In this document: piece after piece, positions 44,403 to 52,956 of the stretch
How positions within the stretch are numbered: the stretch's first letter is position 1
Layout: each line of letters begins with the position of its first letter
Assembly (NCBI GenBank): GCA_016281125.1
Contig: JAEEIA010000065.1
Location: forward strand, 1 to 64,000
Length of the DNA: 64,000 nt
Reading direction: 5' to 3'
Source: Oscillospiraceae bacterium
GTDB lineage: Bacteria > Bacillota > Clostridia > Oscillospirales > Ruminococcaceae
Made by a program: the position numbers and the translations under genes
The notes under the pieces: model-generated
Told to the model about the DNA's origin: nothing
What the model saw: only the letters and a program-made list of their open reading frames with translations
Databases searched by the model: none

Positions 44403-45995
44403 ATGAAACAGAATGAAAATGCGATCCTTGCAGGAAAAACCTGCATCGGAATTGAATTCGGTTCCACACGCATCAAGGCGGTGCTGACCGGAGCCGATCA
44501 CAAACCGCTTGCTGCCGGTGTTCATGACTGGTGCAACCAGCTGGAGGACGGTGTCTGGACATATTCGCTGGATGCTGTCAAATCCGGCCTTCAGGGCGCC
44601 TTTGCAGACCTGATGCGGAATGTGGAACAGCAGTACGGCGTGAAGCTGACAACCTGCTCCGGCTTCGGCATCTCCGCCATGATGCACGGTTATCTCGCGT
44701 TCGGCTCTGACGGGCGTCTGCTTGCTCCGTTCCGGACATGGCGCAACACGATGACCGAGCAGGCAGCAGGAAAACTGACAGAGGCCTTTTCCTTCAACAT
44801 TCCGCAGCGCTGGAGTATTGCACATCTGTATCAGGCAATTCTGAACGGAGAAGCACATGTCGGCCAGATCCGGTTCCTGACAACGCTGGCAGGCTATGTT
44901 CACTGGCTGCTGACCGGAAAAAAGGTGCTCGGCATCGGCGATGCATCCGGCATGTTCCCGATTGATCCGCAGACCGGATGCTATGATGCGGACATGTGCG
45001 ATGCCTTTGCAAGGCTCACGACCGACACTGCGTTTCAGCAAAAAATCACGGATATTCTGCCGGAAATTGTCCCTGTCGGGGAGATTGCCGGTTCGCTGAC
45101 TGCGGAGGGCGCAGCTTTGCTGGATCCCACCGGAACATTCGGCGGTGCGATTCCGTTCTGTCCGCCGGAGGGCGATGCCCAGACCGGTATGGTTGCGACG
45201 AACAGCATTACGCCCAAAACCGGCAATGTTTCCGCGGGCACATCGATCTTCTCTATGATCGTGCTGGAGCGGAATCTCTCGGCGGTTCACCGGGAAATTG
45301 ACATTGTCACGACGCCGAACGGCGATCCTGTTGCAATGGTTCACTGCAATAACTGCTCATCTGATCTGGATGCATGGGTCAATGTGTTTGGCCAGGTGCT
45401 GAAAGCCGCAGGTGCCGATCTGCCGAAGGTGCAGCTCTATGATACGCTCTATGCCCTTGCGGCGCAGGGTGCTGCGGACTGCGGCGGCATTGTTTCGTAT
45501 AATTATTATGCCGGCGAGGAGATTACCGGTCTGACCTCCGGCAAGCCGATGCTGCTGCGGGCGCCGGATGCGCCGTTCTCTGCGGCAAATCTGATGCGCA
45601 GTCTTGTATATTCCTGCATGGCGACACTGAAAATCGGCAATGATATTCTGACGCAGCAGGAGCATGTGCAGCTTGACCACATCTACGCACACGGCGGTCT
45701 GTTCAAGAATCCGCTGGTGACGCAGCCTGCGCTCGCAGCCGTTCTGAATGCGGATGTTACGCTGATGCAGTCTGCTGGGGAGGGCGGTGCCTGGGGCATC
45801 GCACTGCTCGCTGCATATATGGTACGCGATCACCGTGCTGAATCATTATCCGATTATCTGAACAGGCATGTATTTGCCGGTATGCAGGGCGTCACCGTTT
45901 CCCCGTCGCAGGCCGATCTGGACGGGCTCCGCGCTTACATGAACGCATACTGTGCCGGGCTGGCAGCAGAACGCGCAGCCGTCAGTGAAATCTGA
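44403..45995 (+). CDS. FGGY family carbohydrate kinase (ribulokinase candidate)
   Basis: 530 residues starting 3 bases after the permease stop. FGGY kinase fold: N-terminal phosphate loop GIEFGSTRIKAVL, FGGAIPFCPPEGDAQTG, GNVSAGTSIFSMIV and C-terminal HIYAHGGLFKNPLVTQPALA. In this operon, followed by araA, ribulokinase is the expected function, but this is shorter than typical AraB and the substrate is an inference. Cytoplasmic. Confidence 0.88.
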   Translation: MKQNENAILAGKTCIGIEFGSTRIKAVLTGADHKPLAAGVHDWCNQLEDGVWTYSLDAVKSGLQGAFADLMRNVEQQYGVKLTTCSGFGISAMMHGYLAFGSDGRLLAPFRTWRNTMTEQAAGKLTEAFSFNIPQRWSIAHLYQAILNGEAHVGQIRFLTTLAGYVHWLLTGKKVLGIGDASGMFPIDPQTGCYDADMCDAFARLTTDTAFQQKITDILPEIVPVGEIAGSLTAEGAALLDPTGTFGGAIPFCPPEGDAQTGMVATNSITPKTGNVSAGTSIFSMIVLERNLSAVHREIDIVTTPNGDPVAMVHCNNCSSDLDAWVNVFGQVLKAAGADLPKVQLYDTLYALAAQGAADCGGIVSYNYYAGEEITGLTSGKPMLLRAPDAPFSAANLMRSLVYSCMATLKIGNDILTQQEHVQLDHIYAHGGLFKNPLVTQPALAAVLNADVTLMQSAGEGGAWGIALLAAYMVRDHRAESLSDYLNRHVFAGMQGVTVSPSQADLDGLRAYMNAYCAGLAAERAAVSEI

Positions 45996-46011
45996 GAAGG
46001 AAGGGTTTAAC

Positions 46012-47445
46012 ATGAAATTTTGGTTTATTACCGGATCACAAAAGATGTACGGAGAAGAAACGCTCCGGCAGGTCGAAGCAGATTCAAAAGAAATCGTAGC
46101 AGGACTGAAACTGCCGTTCCCAGTGGAATATAAGCTCACGGCCAAAAGCAATGAGGAAATCGTCCGCGTCATCCGCGAAGCAAATTACGACGATGAATGC
46201 GCCGGTATTATCACATTCTGCCACACGTTCTCGCCGTCCAAAATGTGGATCAACGGTCTGAATCTGCTCCAGAAGCCCTGGCTGCATTTTCACACGCAGT
46301 TCCTCGCTTCGATCCCGAATGAAGCGATTGACATGGATTATATGAATCTGCATCAGTCTGCCCACGGCGACCGTGAGCACGGCTTCATCGGCGCAAGAAT
46401 GCGTCTGCCGCGTGCGGTGGTTGCCGGACACTGGCAGGATCCTGCTGTCCAGCAGAAAATCGCTGACTGGCAGCGGGCCGCAATCGGCGCTCTGTTCAGC
46501 CGCGATCTGAAAATTGTCCGCTTCGGCGACAACATGCGTCAGGTTGCTGTAACGGAAGGCGACAAAGTCGGTGTGCAGATGGCACTCGGCTGGCAGGTCA
46601 ATACCTGGGCTGTCGGTGACCTTGTCAAAGAAATGAATGCCGTGACCGATGCGGAAATCGACGCACTGGTCAGAGAATATGAAGCACTCTACGACTTCGA
46701 TCAGAACGATATTGAGCCGATCCGTTATCAGGCGCGCGAGGAAATTGCGATTGAAAAAATCCTTGTGCGGGAAGGCGCAAAGGCGTTCTCGAATACGTTT
46801 GAGGATCTCTACGGCATGAAGCAGCTGCCCGGTCTTGCGACGCAGCATCTGATGGCCAAGGGCTACGGCTTCGGCGCAGAGGGCGACTGGAAAACCGCCG
46901 GACTTGTTGCTGTTGTCAAGGCGATGTATCCGGACGGGCAGACCTCTTTCATGGAGGACTACACCTACGATTATACGCATGAGATGATTCTCGGCGCGCA
47001 CATGCTGGAGGTCGATCCGTCGATTGCGGCAGACCGTCCGCGCATTGAGGTGCATCCGCTCGGCATCGGCGGCAAGGAACCGCCCGCCCGTATCGTTTTT
47101 GAGGGCAGGGCAGGCGAGGCAAAGGTGCTGTCCATGATCGACGCAGGCGGCAGACTTCGCCTCATCGTACAGGACGTTACCTGTGAAAAGCCGTTCCAGA
47201 CCATGCCGAATCTGCCGGTTGCCCGTGCGATGTGGAAACCGCAGCCGTCGTTCCTGAAAGGTCTGGAGTGCTGGATCATCGCAGGCGGCGCGCATCATAC
47301 TGTGCTTTCGTTTGATATTTCGGATGAAGTCATCCGCGATTTCGCCCGCATTATGCATATGGAGCTGGTTACGATCAATGCATCCACGACCTGTGAGAGT
47401 CTGGAGCGCGACCTGATGCTCGGCGACATCATTTACCGTGCCTGA
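46012..47445 (+). CDS. araA: L-arabinose isomerase
   Basis: 477 residues from the ATG at 46012 (GAAGGAAGGG upstream). Starts KFWFITGSQKMYGEE, with CHTFSPSKMWINGL, HGDREHGFI, the metal-binding Glu/His positions including EDYTYDY and GAHMLEVDP, and GGAHHTV near the end. Converts L-arabinose to L-ribulose (Mn2+). Last gene of the operon. No L-ribulose-5-phosphate 4-epimerase (araD) follows; it must be elsewhere. Confidence 0.97.
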   Translation: MKFWFITGSQKMYGEETLRQVEADSKEIVAGLKLPFPVEYKLTAKSNEEIVRVIREANYDDECAGIITFCHTFSPSKMWINGLNLLQKPWLHFHTQFLASIPNEAIDMDYMNLHQSAHGDREHGFIGARMRLPRAVVAGHWQDPAVQQKIADWQRAAIGALFSRDLKIVRFGDNMRQVAVTEGDKVGVQMALGWQVNTWAVGDLVKEMNAVTDAEIDALVREYEALYDFDQNDIEPIRYQAREEIAIEKILVREGAKAFSNTFEDLYGMKQLPGLATQHLMAKGYGFGAEGDWKTAGLVAVVKAMYPDGQTSFMEDYTYDYTHEMILGAHMLEVDPSIAADRPRIEVHPLGIGGKEPPARIVFEGRAGEAKVLSMIDAGGRLRLIVQDVTCEKPFQTMPNLPVARAMWKPQPSFLKGLECWIIAGGAHHTVLSFDISDEVIRDFARIMHMELVTINASTTCESLERDLMLGDIIYRA

Positions 47446-47464
47446 GTAACATCCTTCTATATTG

Positions 47465-47506
47465 AAAAGGCTGCCTGGATTGCTCCGGGCAGCCTTTTCG
47501 TGTTTT
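47465..47506 (+). terminator. Terminator of the arabinose operon
   Basis: AAAAGGCTGCC, loop, GGCAGCCTTTT followed by CGTGTTTTG. Also near the end of the convergent exporter genes. Confidence 0.85.
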
Positions 47507-47512
47507 GTTGTA

Positions 47513-49315
47513 TCAGATTTCCTGACCGGCAAACTGTGTCATATAGAGATCATAGTATTTGCCGTTTCGGCGCAGAAGCTCCTGATGCGTTCCGCTTTCG
47601 ACAATCTGTCCCTGATCCATAACAATAATCTGATCCGCGTCCTGAATCGTGGAAAGCCGGTGTGCAATAATCAGGCTTGTACGGTCCTTCATCAGTTCGT
47701 TCATCGCATCCTGAATCAGCAGCTCCGTGCGCGTATCGACGCTGGACGTTGCTTCATCGAGAATCAGAATGCGCGGATAAGAGAGAAACGCACGGCCGAT
47801 GGCGATCAGCTGCTGTTCGCCCTGCGACAGACTGACGCTGGTCTGTGAAAGCATCGTGTCATACTGATCCGGCAGCTTTGCAATAACCTTGTCACAGTGC
47901 GCAAACCGCGCAGCCTGTTCAACGGCATCTTCCGGGGCGTCCTCCATTGCATAGGTCAGATTTGCCCGAATGGTATCGGAGAACAGCTTGGTATCCTGCA
48001 ACACAATTCCGATGCTGTCGCGCAGATCGGACAGTGCAATGTCACGGATATTGGTTCCGTCCAGCAGGATTTCACCGCTGTCGATTTCGTAAAACCGCAT
48101 CAGCAGATTGATAATCGTGGTTTTTCCGCTGCCGGTTGAGCCGACGAGTGCAATCTTCTTTCCGGATTCGATTTTCAGCGAGAAATCGGAAATAACCTTC
48201 TTTTCAGGAACATAGGAGAAATCAACATGTCGGAATTCGATAATGCCGTTGACCTCTTTCAGCGGCTGCCCGTCGAACTGTTCCGTTACCGTATCGAGAA
48301 TGGAAAACACGCGTTTCGCACCGGCGATCGCGGTCTGAATCTGGCCGTAGAGCTGCGCCAGCTCGTTGATCGGGCGGGAGAACTGCTTGGAATAGATGAT
48401 GAATGCGGAGATTACACCGACCGTGATATAGCCTTTCAGCGCAAAAATCGCGCCGAACACAGATACGATGACGAACGAAACATTGCTCAGCATATTCATG
48501 ACCGGCCCCATGCAGTTGGAGATAATCTCCGCAATAATACCGGTTTTCGTTAGCTGATCCGCAGTTTCTGAAAAGCTGTCGATTACGGCTTCCTGCCGGT
48601 TGTACGCGGTGATGGTTTTGTAATTTGTCACCATTTCCTCGACATTGCCGTTCAGTTCTCCGAGCAGCGTCTGACGTTTCACGAAATACCGGCGCATATG
48701 CTTGGAAATGAATGTCGTGAACAGTACGGTCAGGATCACGGTGGAGCAGGAGAGCAGTCCGAGCGGAATATTATAATGCAGCATCATAAACAGCGTACCG
48801 ATCAGCGTCAGGACGCCTGAAAAGAGCGAGCTCAGCGAACCGGAAATAATGCCGGAAACATTTTCCGCATCATTCGTCATGCGGCTGATGAGGTCGCCGT
48901 GCGAGTGGCTGTCAATATATGCAATCGGCAGATGCACGATCTTATCAAACAGCTCCTTGCGCAGGCGGCTGACAATCCGCTGGCTCAGCGATGCGCTGAT
49001 ATAACCCTGCATCAGGTTTGTCAGGCCGTGAATCGCATGCATGGCAAGCATAAGCGCCAGCACCTTCGGCAACAGACTGTATTGCGCGGAAACAATCTTG
49101 TCAATCGCGGAACTCTGGAAGCTGGGGGCCAGCACGGATGCAATCACGCTGACAAGCACGGTGACGGACATCAGAATCACAAACCGCATCTCTTTGCTGA
49201 AATAGGACAGCAGACGCCTGAGCGTTGCTTTTGCATTCTGCGGCTTTTCGACAGGTGCGCCGAAGCCGGCGCCTCTGCGGGCAAAGCCCTGCTGCGGATT
49301 AACAGGTGCAGCCAT
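47513..49315 (-). CDS. ABC exporter half-transporter, catalytically canonical subunit
   Basis: 600 residues: six-helix membrane domain (about 40-340) and nucleotide-binding domain with Walker A GSTGSGKTT, signature LSQGEQQ and Walker B ILILDEATSS carrying the catalytic Glu. Its start overlaps the stop of the upstream subunit by one base (TAATG), implying one heterodimer. Such pairs export drugs, lipids or peptides; the cargo is unknown. Confidence 0.95.
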   Translation of the reverse strand: MAAPVNPQQGFARRGAGFGAPVEKPQNAKATLRRLLSYFSKEMRFVILMSVTVLVSVIASVLAPSFQSSAIDKIVSAQYSLLPKVLALMLAMHAIHGLTNLMQGYISASLSQRIVSRLRKELFDKIVHLPIAYIDSHSHGDLISRMTNDAENVSGIISGSLSSLFSGVLTLIGTLFMMLHYNIPLGLLSCSTVILTVLFTTFISKHMRRYFVKRQTLLGELNGNVEEMVTNYKTITAYNRQEAVIDSFSETADQLTKTGIIAEIISNCMGPVMNMLSNVSFVIVSVFGAIFALKGYITVGVISAFIIYSKQFSRPINELAQLYGQIQTAIAGAKRVFSILDTVTEQFDGQPLKEVNGIIEFRHVDFSYVPEKKVISDFSLKIESGKKIALVGSTGSGKTTIINLLMRFYEIDSGEILLDGTNIRDIALSDLRDSIGIVLQDTKLFSDTIRANLTYAMEDAPEDAVEQAARFAHCDKVIAKLPDQYDTMLSQTSVSLSQGEQQLIAIGRAFLSYPRILILDEATSSVDTRTELLIQDAMNELMKDRTSLIIAHRLSTIQDADQIIVMDQGQIVESGTHQELLRRNGKYYDLYMTQFAGQEI

Positions 49316-51045
49316 TACGCATCCTCCTTCCGCAGCTGGGATGCATAAATATCCTGATATATTTTGCAGGTCTGCATCAGATTTTCATGTGTATCGCAGG
49401 CCGCGATGGTGCCGTTGTCAATCACGGCAATCCGGTCTGCATTGCGGACAGACGAGATCCGCTGCGCTATGATGATTTTGGTCATGTCGCGGTAATCCTC
49501 CCGGAGTGCTTTTTGCAGCGCGGCCTCCGTCCGGAAATCGAGTGCGCTTGTGGAGTCGTCGAGAATCAGAATTTCAGCCTTTTTGACGAGCGCGCGGCTG
49601 ATTGCGATGCGCTGCCGCTGTCCGCCGGAAAGACTCATGCCGGATTCTGCAACCGGTGTGTCATACTGCTGCGGTTGTGATGCAATGAAGTCATCTGCCT
49701 GAGCTGTAACGGCCGCCCTGCGGATTTCGTCGTCTGTCGCGTCCGGATTCCCGATCCGGATATTTTCCTTGATTGTGGTTGAGAACAGCTCGCTCTTCTG
49801 GAGCACAATCGCAATTTTATCACGGAGCTCCGAAAGCGGGTAGTCGCGGACGTCGGTTCCGTCTACCTCGACTGTACCGGATCCGGCATCGTAAAAGCGC
49901 GGAATCAAATGTACGAGGGAACTCTTTCCGCAGCCGGTTTCACCGATCACAGCCAGCGTTTCGCCGCCGCGGATAGAAAGATTGATATTGTGCAGCACAT
50001 CTGCGCCGTGATCGGCATACGAAAAGCAGACATTCTTGAATGAAACGGAACCGCCCGACACAGCCGCCCGGCCGGTACCGTCCTGAATCGAGGATTCTGT
50101 TGCCAGGATTTCTTTCAGGCGTTTCGAGGATGTCAGTCCGCGTGTCACGGTCTGAAAGATCATGGCAAGCATCATCATGCCGTTGAGAATCTGGGAAAGA
50201 TAGGTGATCGCAGCCATGACTGTGCCCGGTGCGATGGCGCCGTCCTGCACGCGGAGCGAGCCGATATAGATGATTGCGACAGTTGCCAGATTCAGCACAA
50301 TATTCATGACAGGACGCATATATGACATGAGAATCAGGACGCGGAACTGCGTTTCGACCAGATCGTCGTTGCTTTGTGCAAACCGGCGGCTTTCGCGCTC
50401 CTCTTGAATGAACGCCTTTACGACGCGCGCACCGGCGACATTTTCCTGAATGACTGTATTCATCCGGTCAAGACGTGATTGCAGCAGCCGGAACAAGGGA
50501 TTGGTTTTCCAGAGGACAAATGCAATTTCCAGCAGAAGCAGCGGCAGCGCAATGAGGATGACGGTGCCGAAATCGGCGGCGAGCGAAACCAGCGCGATAC
50601 TGCCCGCGACAAAGAACATTGCACAGCGGACGCATCCGCGGATCATCTGTGAAACCATGTTCTGCACCTGCGTGACATCACCGGTCGTGCGGGTGATCAG
50701 CGAACCGACAGAGAATCTGTCCGTCTGCGAGAATGAAAAATGCATGATTTTGCGGAATGCGGACTTGCGGACGTCATTGCCGAAATTCTGGCTGCAAATA
50801 TTCGTGCAGACGCCGCTCAGAATGCCGCACAGGCCGCCGCAGAGCACAATCAGCAGCATTTTCAGACCGACGCCTGTCACGATATGCAGATCGGATATGC
50901 CGCCGTTGTTCAGCCCGAGGATACCCTCATCAACGATTGTCGCCATATAACGCGGCTGAAGCAGATCAACGTAAACCTCCAGAATCATGAACACGGAGGC
51001 CAGAACTGCAAAGTGCAGATACTTTTTCAGATGCCTGAGAATCAA
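49315..51045 (-). CDS. ABC exporter half-transporter, degenerate-site subunit (TTG start)
   Basis: 576 residues from a TTG at 51045 (GGGAG upstream). Six helices (about 15-300), then Walker A GETGCGKSS, signature LSGGQRQ and ILILDDSTSALD, where the catalytic Glu is replaced by Asp. One degenerate and one normal site is the hallmark of heterodimeric ABC exporters such as BmrCD/LmrCD or TM287/288. First gene of the pair, behind a promoter with a palindromic operator. Confidence 0.94.
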   Translation of the reverse strand: MILRHLKKYLHFAVLASVFMILEVYVDLLQPRYMATIVDEGILGLNNGGISDLHIVTGVGLKMLLIVLCGGLCGILSGVCTNICSQNFGNDVRKSAFRKIMHFSFSQTDRFSVGSLITRTTGDVTQVQNMVSQMIRGCVRCAMFFVAGSIALVSLAADFGTVILIALPLLLLEIAFVLWKTNPLFRLLQSRLDRMNTVIQENVAGARVVKAFIQEERESRRFAQSNDDLVETQFRVLILMSYMRPVMNIVLNLATVAIIYIGSLRVQDGAIAPGTVMAAITYLSQILNGMMMLAMIFQTVTRGLTSSKRLKEILATESSIQDGTGRAAVSGGSVSFKNVCFSYADHGADVLHNINLSIRGGETLAVIGETGCGKSSLVHLIPRFYDAGSGTVEVDGTDVRDYPLSELRDKIAIVLQKSELFSTTIKENIRIGNPDATDDEIRRAAVTAQADDFIASQPQQYDTPVAESGMSLSGGQRQRIAISRALVKKAEILILDDSTSALDFRTEAALQKALREDYRDMTKIIIAQRISSVRNADRIAVIDNGTIAACDTHENLMQTCKIYQDIYASQLRKEDA

Positions 51046-51069
51046 AGAATCCCACTCCCTTCAATAGAT

Positions 51070-51111
51070 CGAACGTGCTTTTATTATACACGTTCGGCGC
51101 AGTTTTTGCAA
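51070..51111 (-). promoter_or_regulatory. Promoter with palindromic operator of the ABC exporter
   Basis: Minus strand TTGCAA (51106-51111), 17-bp spacer, TATAAT (51083-51088). The perfect inverted repeat CGAACGTG (51070-51077) and CACGTTCG (51089-51096) brackets the -10, a typical position for a repressor of the MarR or TetR kind. No such regulator is adjacent. Confidence 0.75.
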
Positions 51112-51224
51112 GGCTTTTTCCAGTAAATTATTTGACGGAACAGCTAGGAACCCTGAATAATCTGAAAATGACATTAAAATAGTAAAAAAACTACGAGCAT
51201 AATACAGAAAAACGAAAAAACAGA

Positions 51225-51253
51225 TTGACAATCCGCTCCGATTGTGATAAACT
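51225..51253 (+). promoter_or_regulatory. Sigma-A promoter of the second beta-helix dockerin protein
   Basis: TTGACA (51225-51230), 17-bp spacer, TAAACT (51248-51253). Confidence 0.8.
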
Positions 51254-51315
51254 GATGCTATGGGGGAAAATCAACCTGAACATACAAAGATATACGATGA
51301 AAGGATTGGTTTTTT

Positions 51316-52761
51316 ATGAGAAAAGCAAGAAGAATGACAGCCGCAGTCCTGTGCGGCACCGTGCTGCTGACGGCATTTCCGGTGAATTCCGTTCTTGCAG
51401 CTGATGAGAAGTCAGAACCGGAAGTCATGAAATGTGTCGTGACCATGAACGGCACGGAAATCACTGCCAGCAATGACAGTGTCACGATTGATGGCACGAA
51501 GGTGACCATTTCCGCATCCGGCGCCTATGAATTCACCGGCACGCTCGATGACGGTCAGATCTACGTTAAAATCGCTGACACCAACACGGATACTGATACC
51601 GTAAAGCTGTTCCTGAACAATGCGACGATCCACGGTAAATCCGGCCCGGCAATCATGATTGACAATGCGAAGAATACGTCGATCAACCTTGTGGACGGCA
51701 CGGAGAACTTCATCTATGACGGCGAGGGCTCCGGCTACACGAAGGATATTCCTGCTGCAATCTTTTCCAAGGACGATCTGACGATCAAGGCAGGCGGCGA
51801 AGCCGGTGACGGCAAGCTCCGTGTTGAAGCCTCAAAGCAGCACGGTATCCACACGAACGACGATCTGAAAATTACCGGCGGAAACATTAAAGTCAATACC
51901 GATGCTGAGGACGGCATCCGCGGCAAGGCCTCCGTTACGATTAAGGGTGGAAAAATTGATGTCAATGCAGAAGGCGACGGCATCAAATCCACAAAGGGAA
52001 CCGTTACGATTGAAGACGGCAAGATCGAGGTCAAAGCCGGTAACGATGCGATTCAGGGCGAAACCAATGTCATGATCAAGGGCGGCGACATCAAGGCCAA
52101 CGGCGACCGCGGCATTACGAATGTCGGTGCGGCTCCGAAGAAAACCGATGAGGACGAAGAAGCGCCGAAGGCTGTTACCGGTATCACGATTACCGGCGGC
52201 ACGGTCTTTGCGACAGCGACCAAAGACGAGCTGAAGGAAGGCCAGACCGAGGCAGATCTGAAGGATAATACCTTTAAGGTGAATCCGAATTCTACGCAGG
52301 CTGTTCTGCTTCTGACCACTTCTGAAACGCAGCTGAAGGATCAGCGTGTTGTCCTGAAGAACAAGGCAACAACCGCCGAAATTATCAATAAGAATCCGAA
52401 CAAAAAATTTGACTATATCCTGATTTCCTCTCCGGAAATGAAGGTCGATGAAACCTATCAGCTGTCCATCAACGACGCTGAGGCTGAGAACGGCACCGTC
52501 AAGCTGACCGGAAACATCACGACGGGCGAGAACGTCGTCAATACGAATCCGCGCACTGCAAAGCAGGGTGATTCGTATGATATCAACGGCGACGGCAGTG
52601 TTGATGTATCGGATGTTGTGCTGCTCTGCCGTTTCCTGATTGCTGATCCGGAGGCAAAGGTGACCGATGCGATGGTCGCCCGCATGGATATTGATCAGAA
52701 CGGTTCGATTGAGCCGAACGACGCAACGAAGATTTTGCTGCGAATTGCACGAATTGAATAA
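51316..52761 (+). CDS. Secreted Cthe_2159-like beta-helix protein with C-terminal dockerin
   Basis: 481 residues, RBS GAAAGGATTGG. Signal peptide about 1-29 (ends SVLAA). A parallel beta-helix of the Cthe_2159/DUF4353 type (about 45-330) with repeated DGI, GIKS and KGG turns (EDGIRGKASVTIKGG, GDGIKSTKGTV). A smaller C-terminal beta region, then a dockerin (about 420-481) with loops DINGDGSVDVSDVV and DIDQNGSIEPNDAT. Its dockerin recognition residues differ from those of the GH30 and the first beta-helix protein, so it may bind another cohesin type. Likely binds acidic plant polysaccharide, by family analogy. Single gene unit. Confidence 0.92.
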   Translation: MRKARRMTAAVLCGTVLLTAFPVNSVLAADEKSEPEVMKCVVTMNGTEITASNDSVTIDGTKVTISASGAYEFTGTLDDGQIYVKIADTNTDTDTVKLFLNNATIHGKSGPAIMIDNAKNTSINLVDGTENFIYDGEGSGYTKDIPAAIFSKDDLTIKAGGEAGDGKLRVEASKQHGIHTNDDLKITGGNIKVNTDAEDGIRGKASVTIKGGKIDVNAEGDGIKSTKGTVTIEDGKIEVKAGNDAIQGETNVMIKGGDIKANGDRGITNVGAAPKKTDEDEEAPKAVTGITITGGTVFATATKDELKEGQTEADLKDNTFKVNPNSTQAVLLLTTSETQLKDQRVVLKNKATTAEIINKNPNKKFDYILISSPEMKVDETYQLSINDAEAENGTVKLTGNITTGENVVNTNPRTAKQGDSYDINGDGSVDVSDVVLLCRFLIADPEAKVTDAMVARMDIDQNGSIEPNDATKILLRIARIE

Positions 52762-52780
52762 AAAACGGCAAAAAAACAAG

Positions 52781-52809
52781 GAGCACGCGGGCTTTCCGCG
52801 TGCTCTTTT
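52781..52809 (+). terminator. Terminator of the second beta-helix gene
   Basis: GAGCACGCGG, 5-base loop, CCGCGTGCTC, then TTTTC. Confidence 0.9.
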
Positions 52810-52849
52810 CGTCATTTTATAAAAAAGTGTAGAAAATCACAAAATACAC

Positions 52850-52878
52850 TTGCATTTATTCCAAAAAAATGGTATAAT
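52850..52878 (+). promoter_or_regulatory. Sigma-A promoter of the giant LRR protein gene
   Basis: TTGCAT (52850-52855), 17-bp spacer, TATAAT (52873-52878), then AAAGGAGG before the ATG at 52957. Confidence 0.85.
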
Positions 52879-52956
52879 AACTCTAATCGGCAATGAAATT
52901 GAATTTACCATTGCTATTGTCGCAATATTTTTGGCGTACAAAGGAGGAAACGAGAA

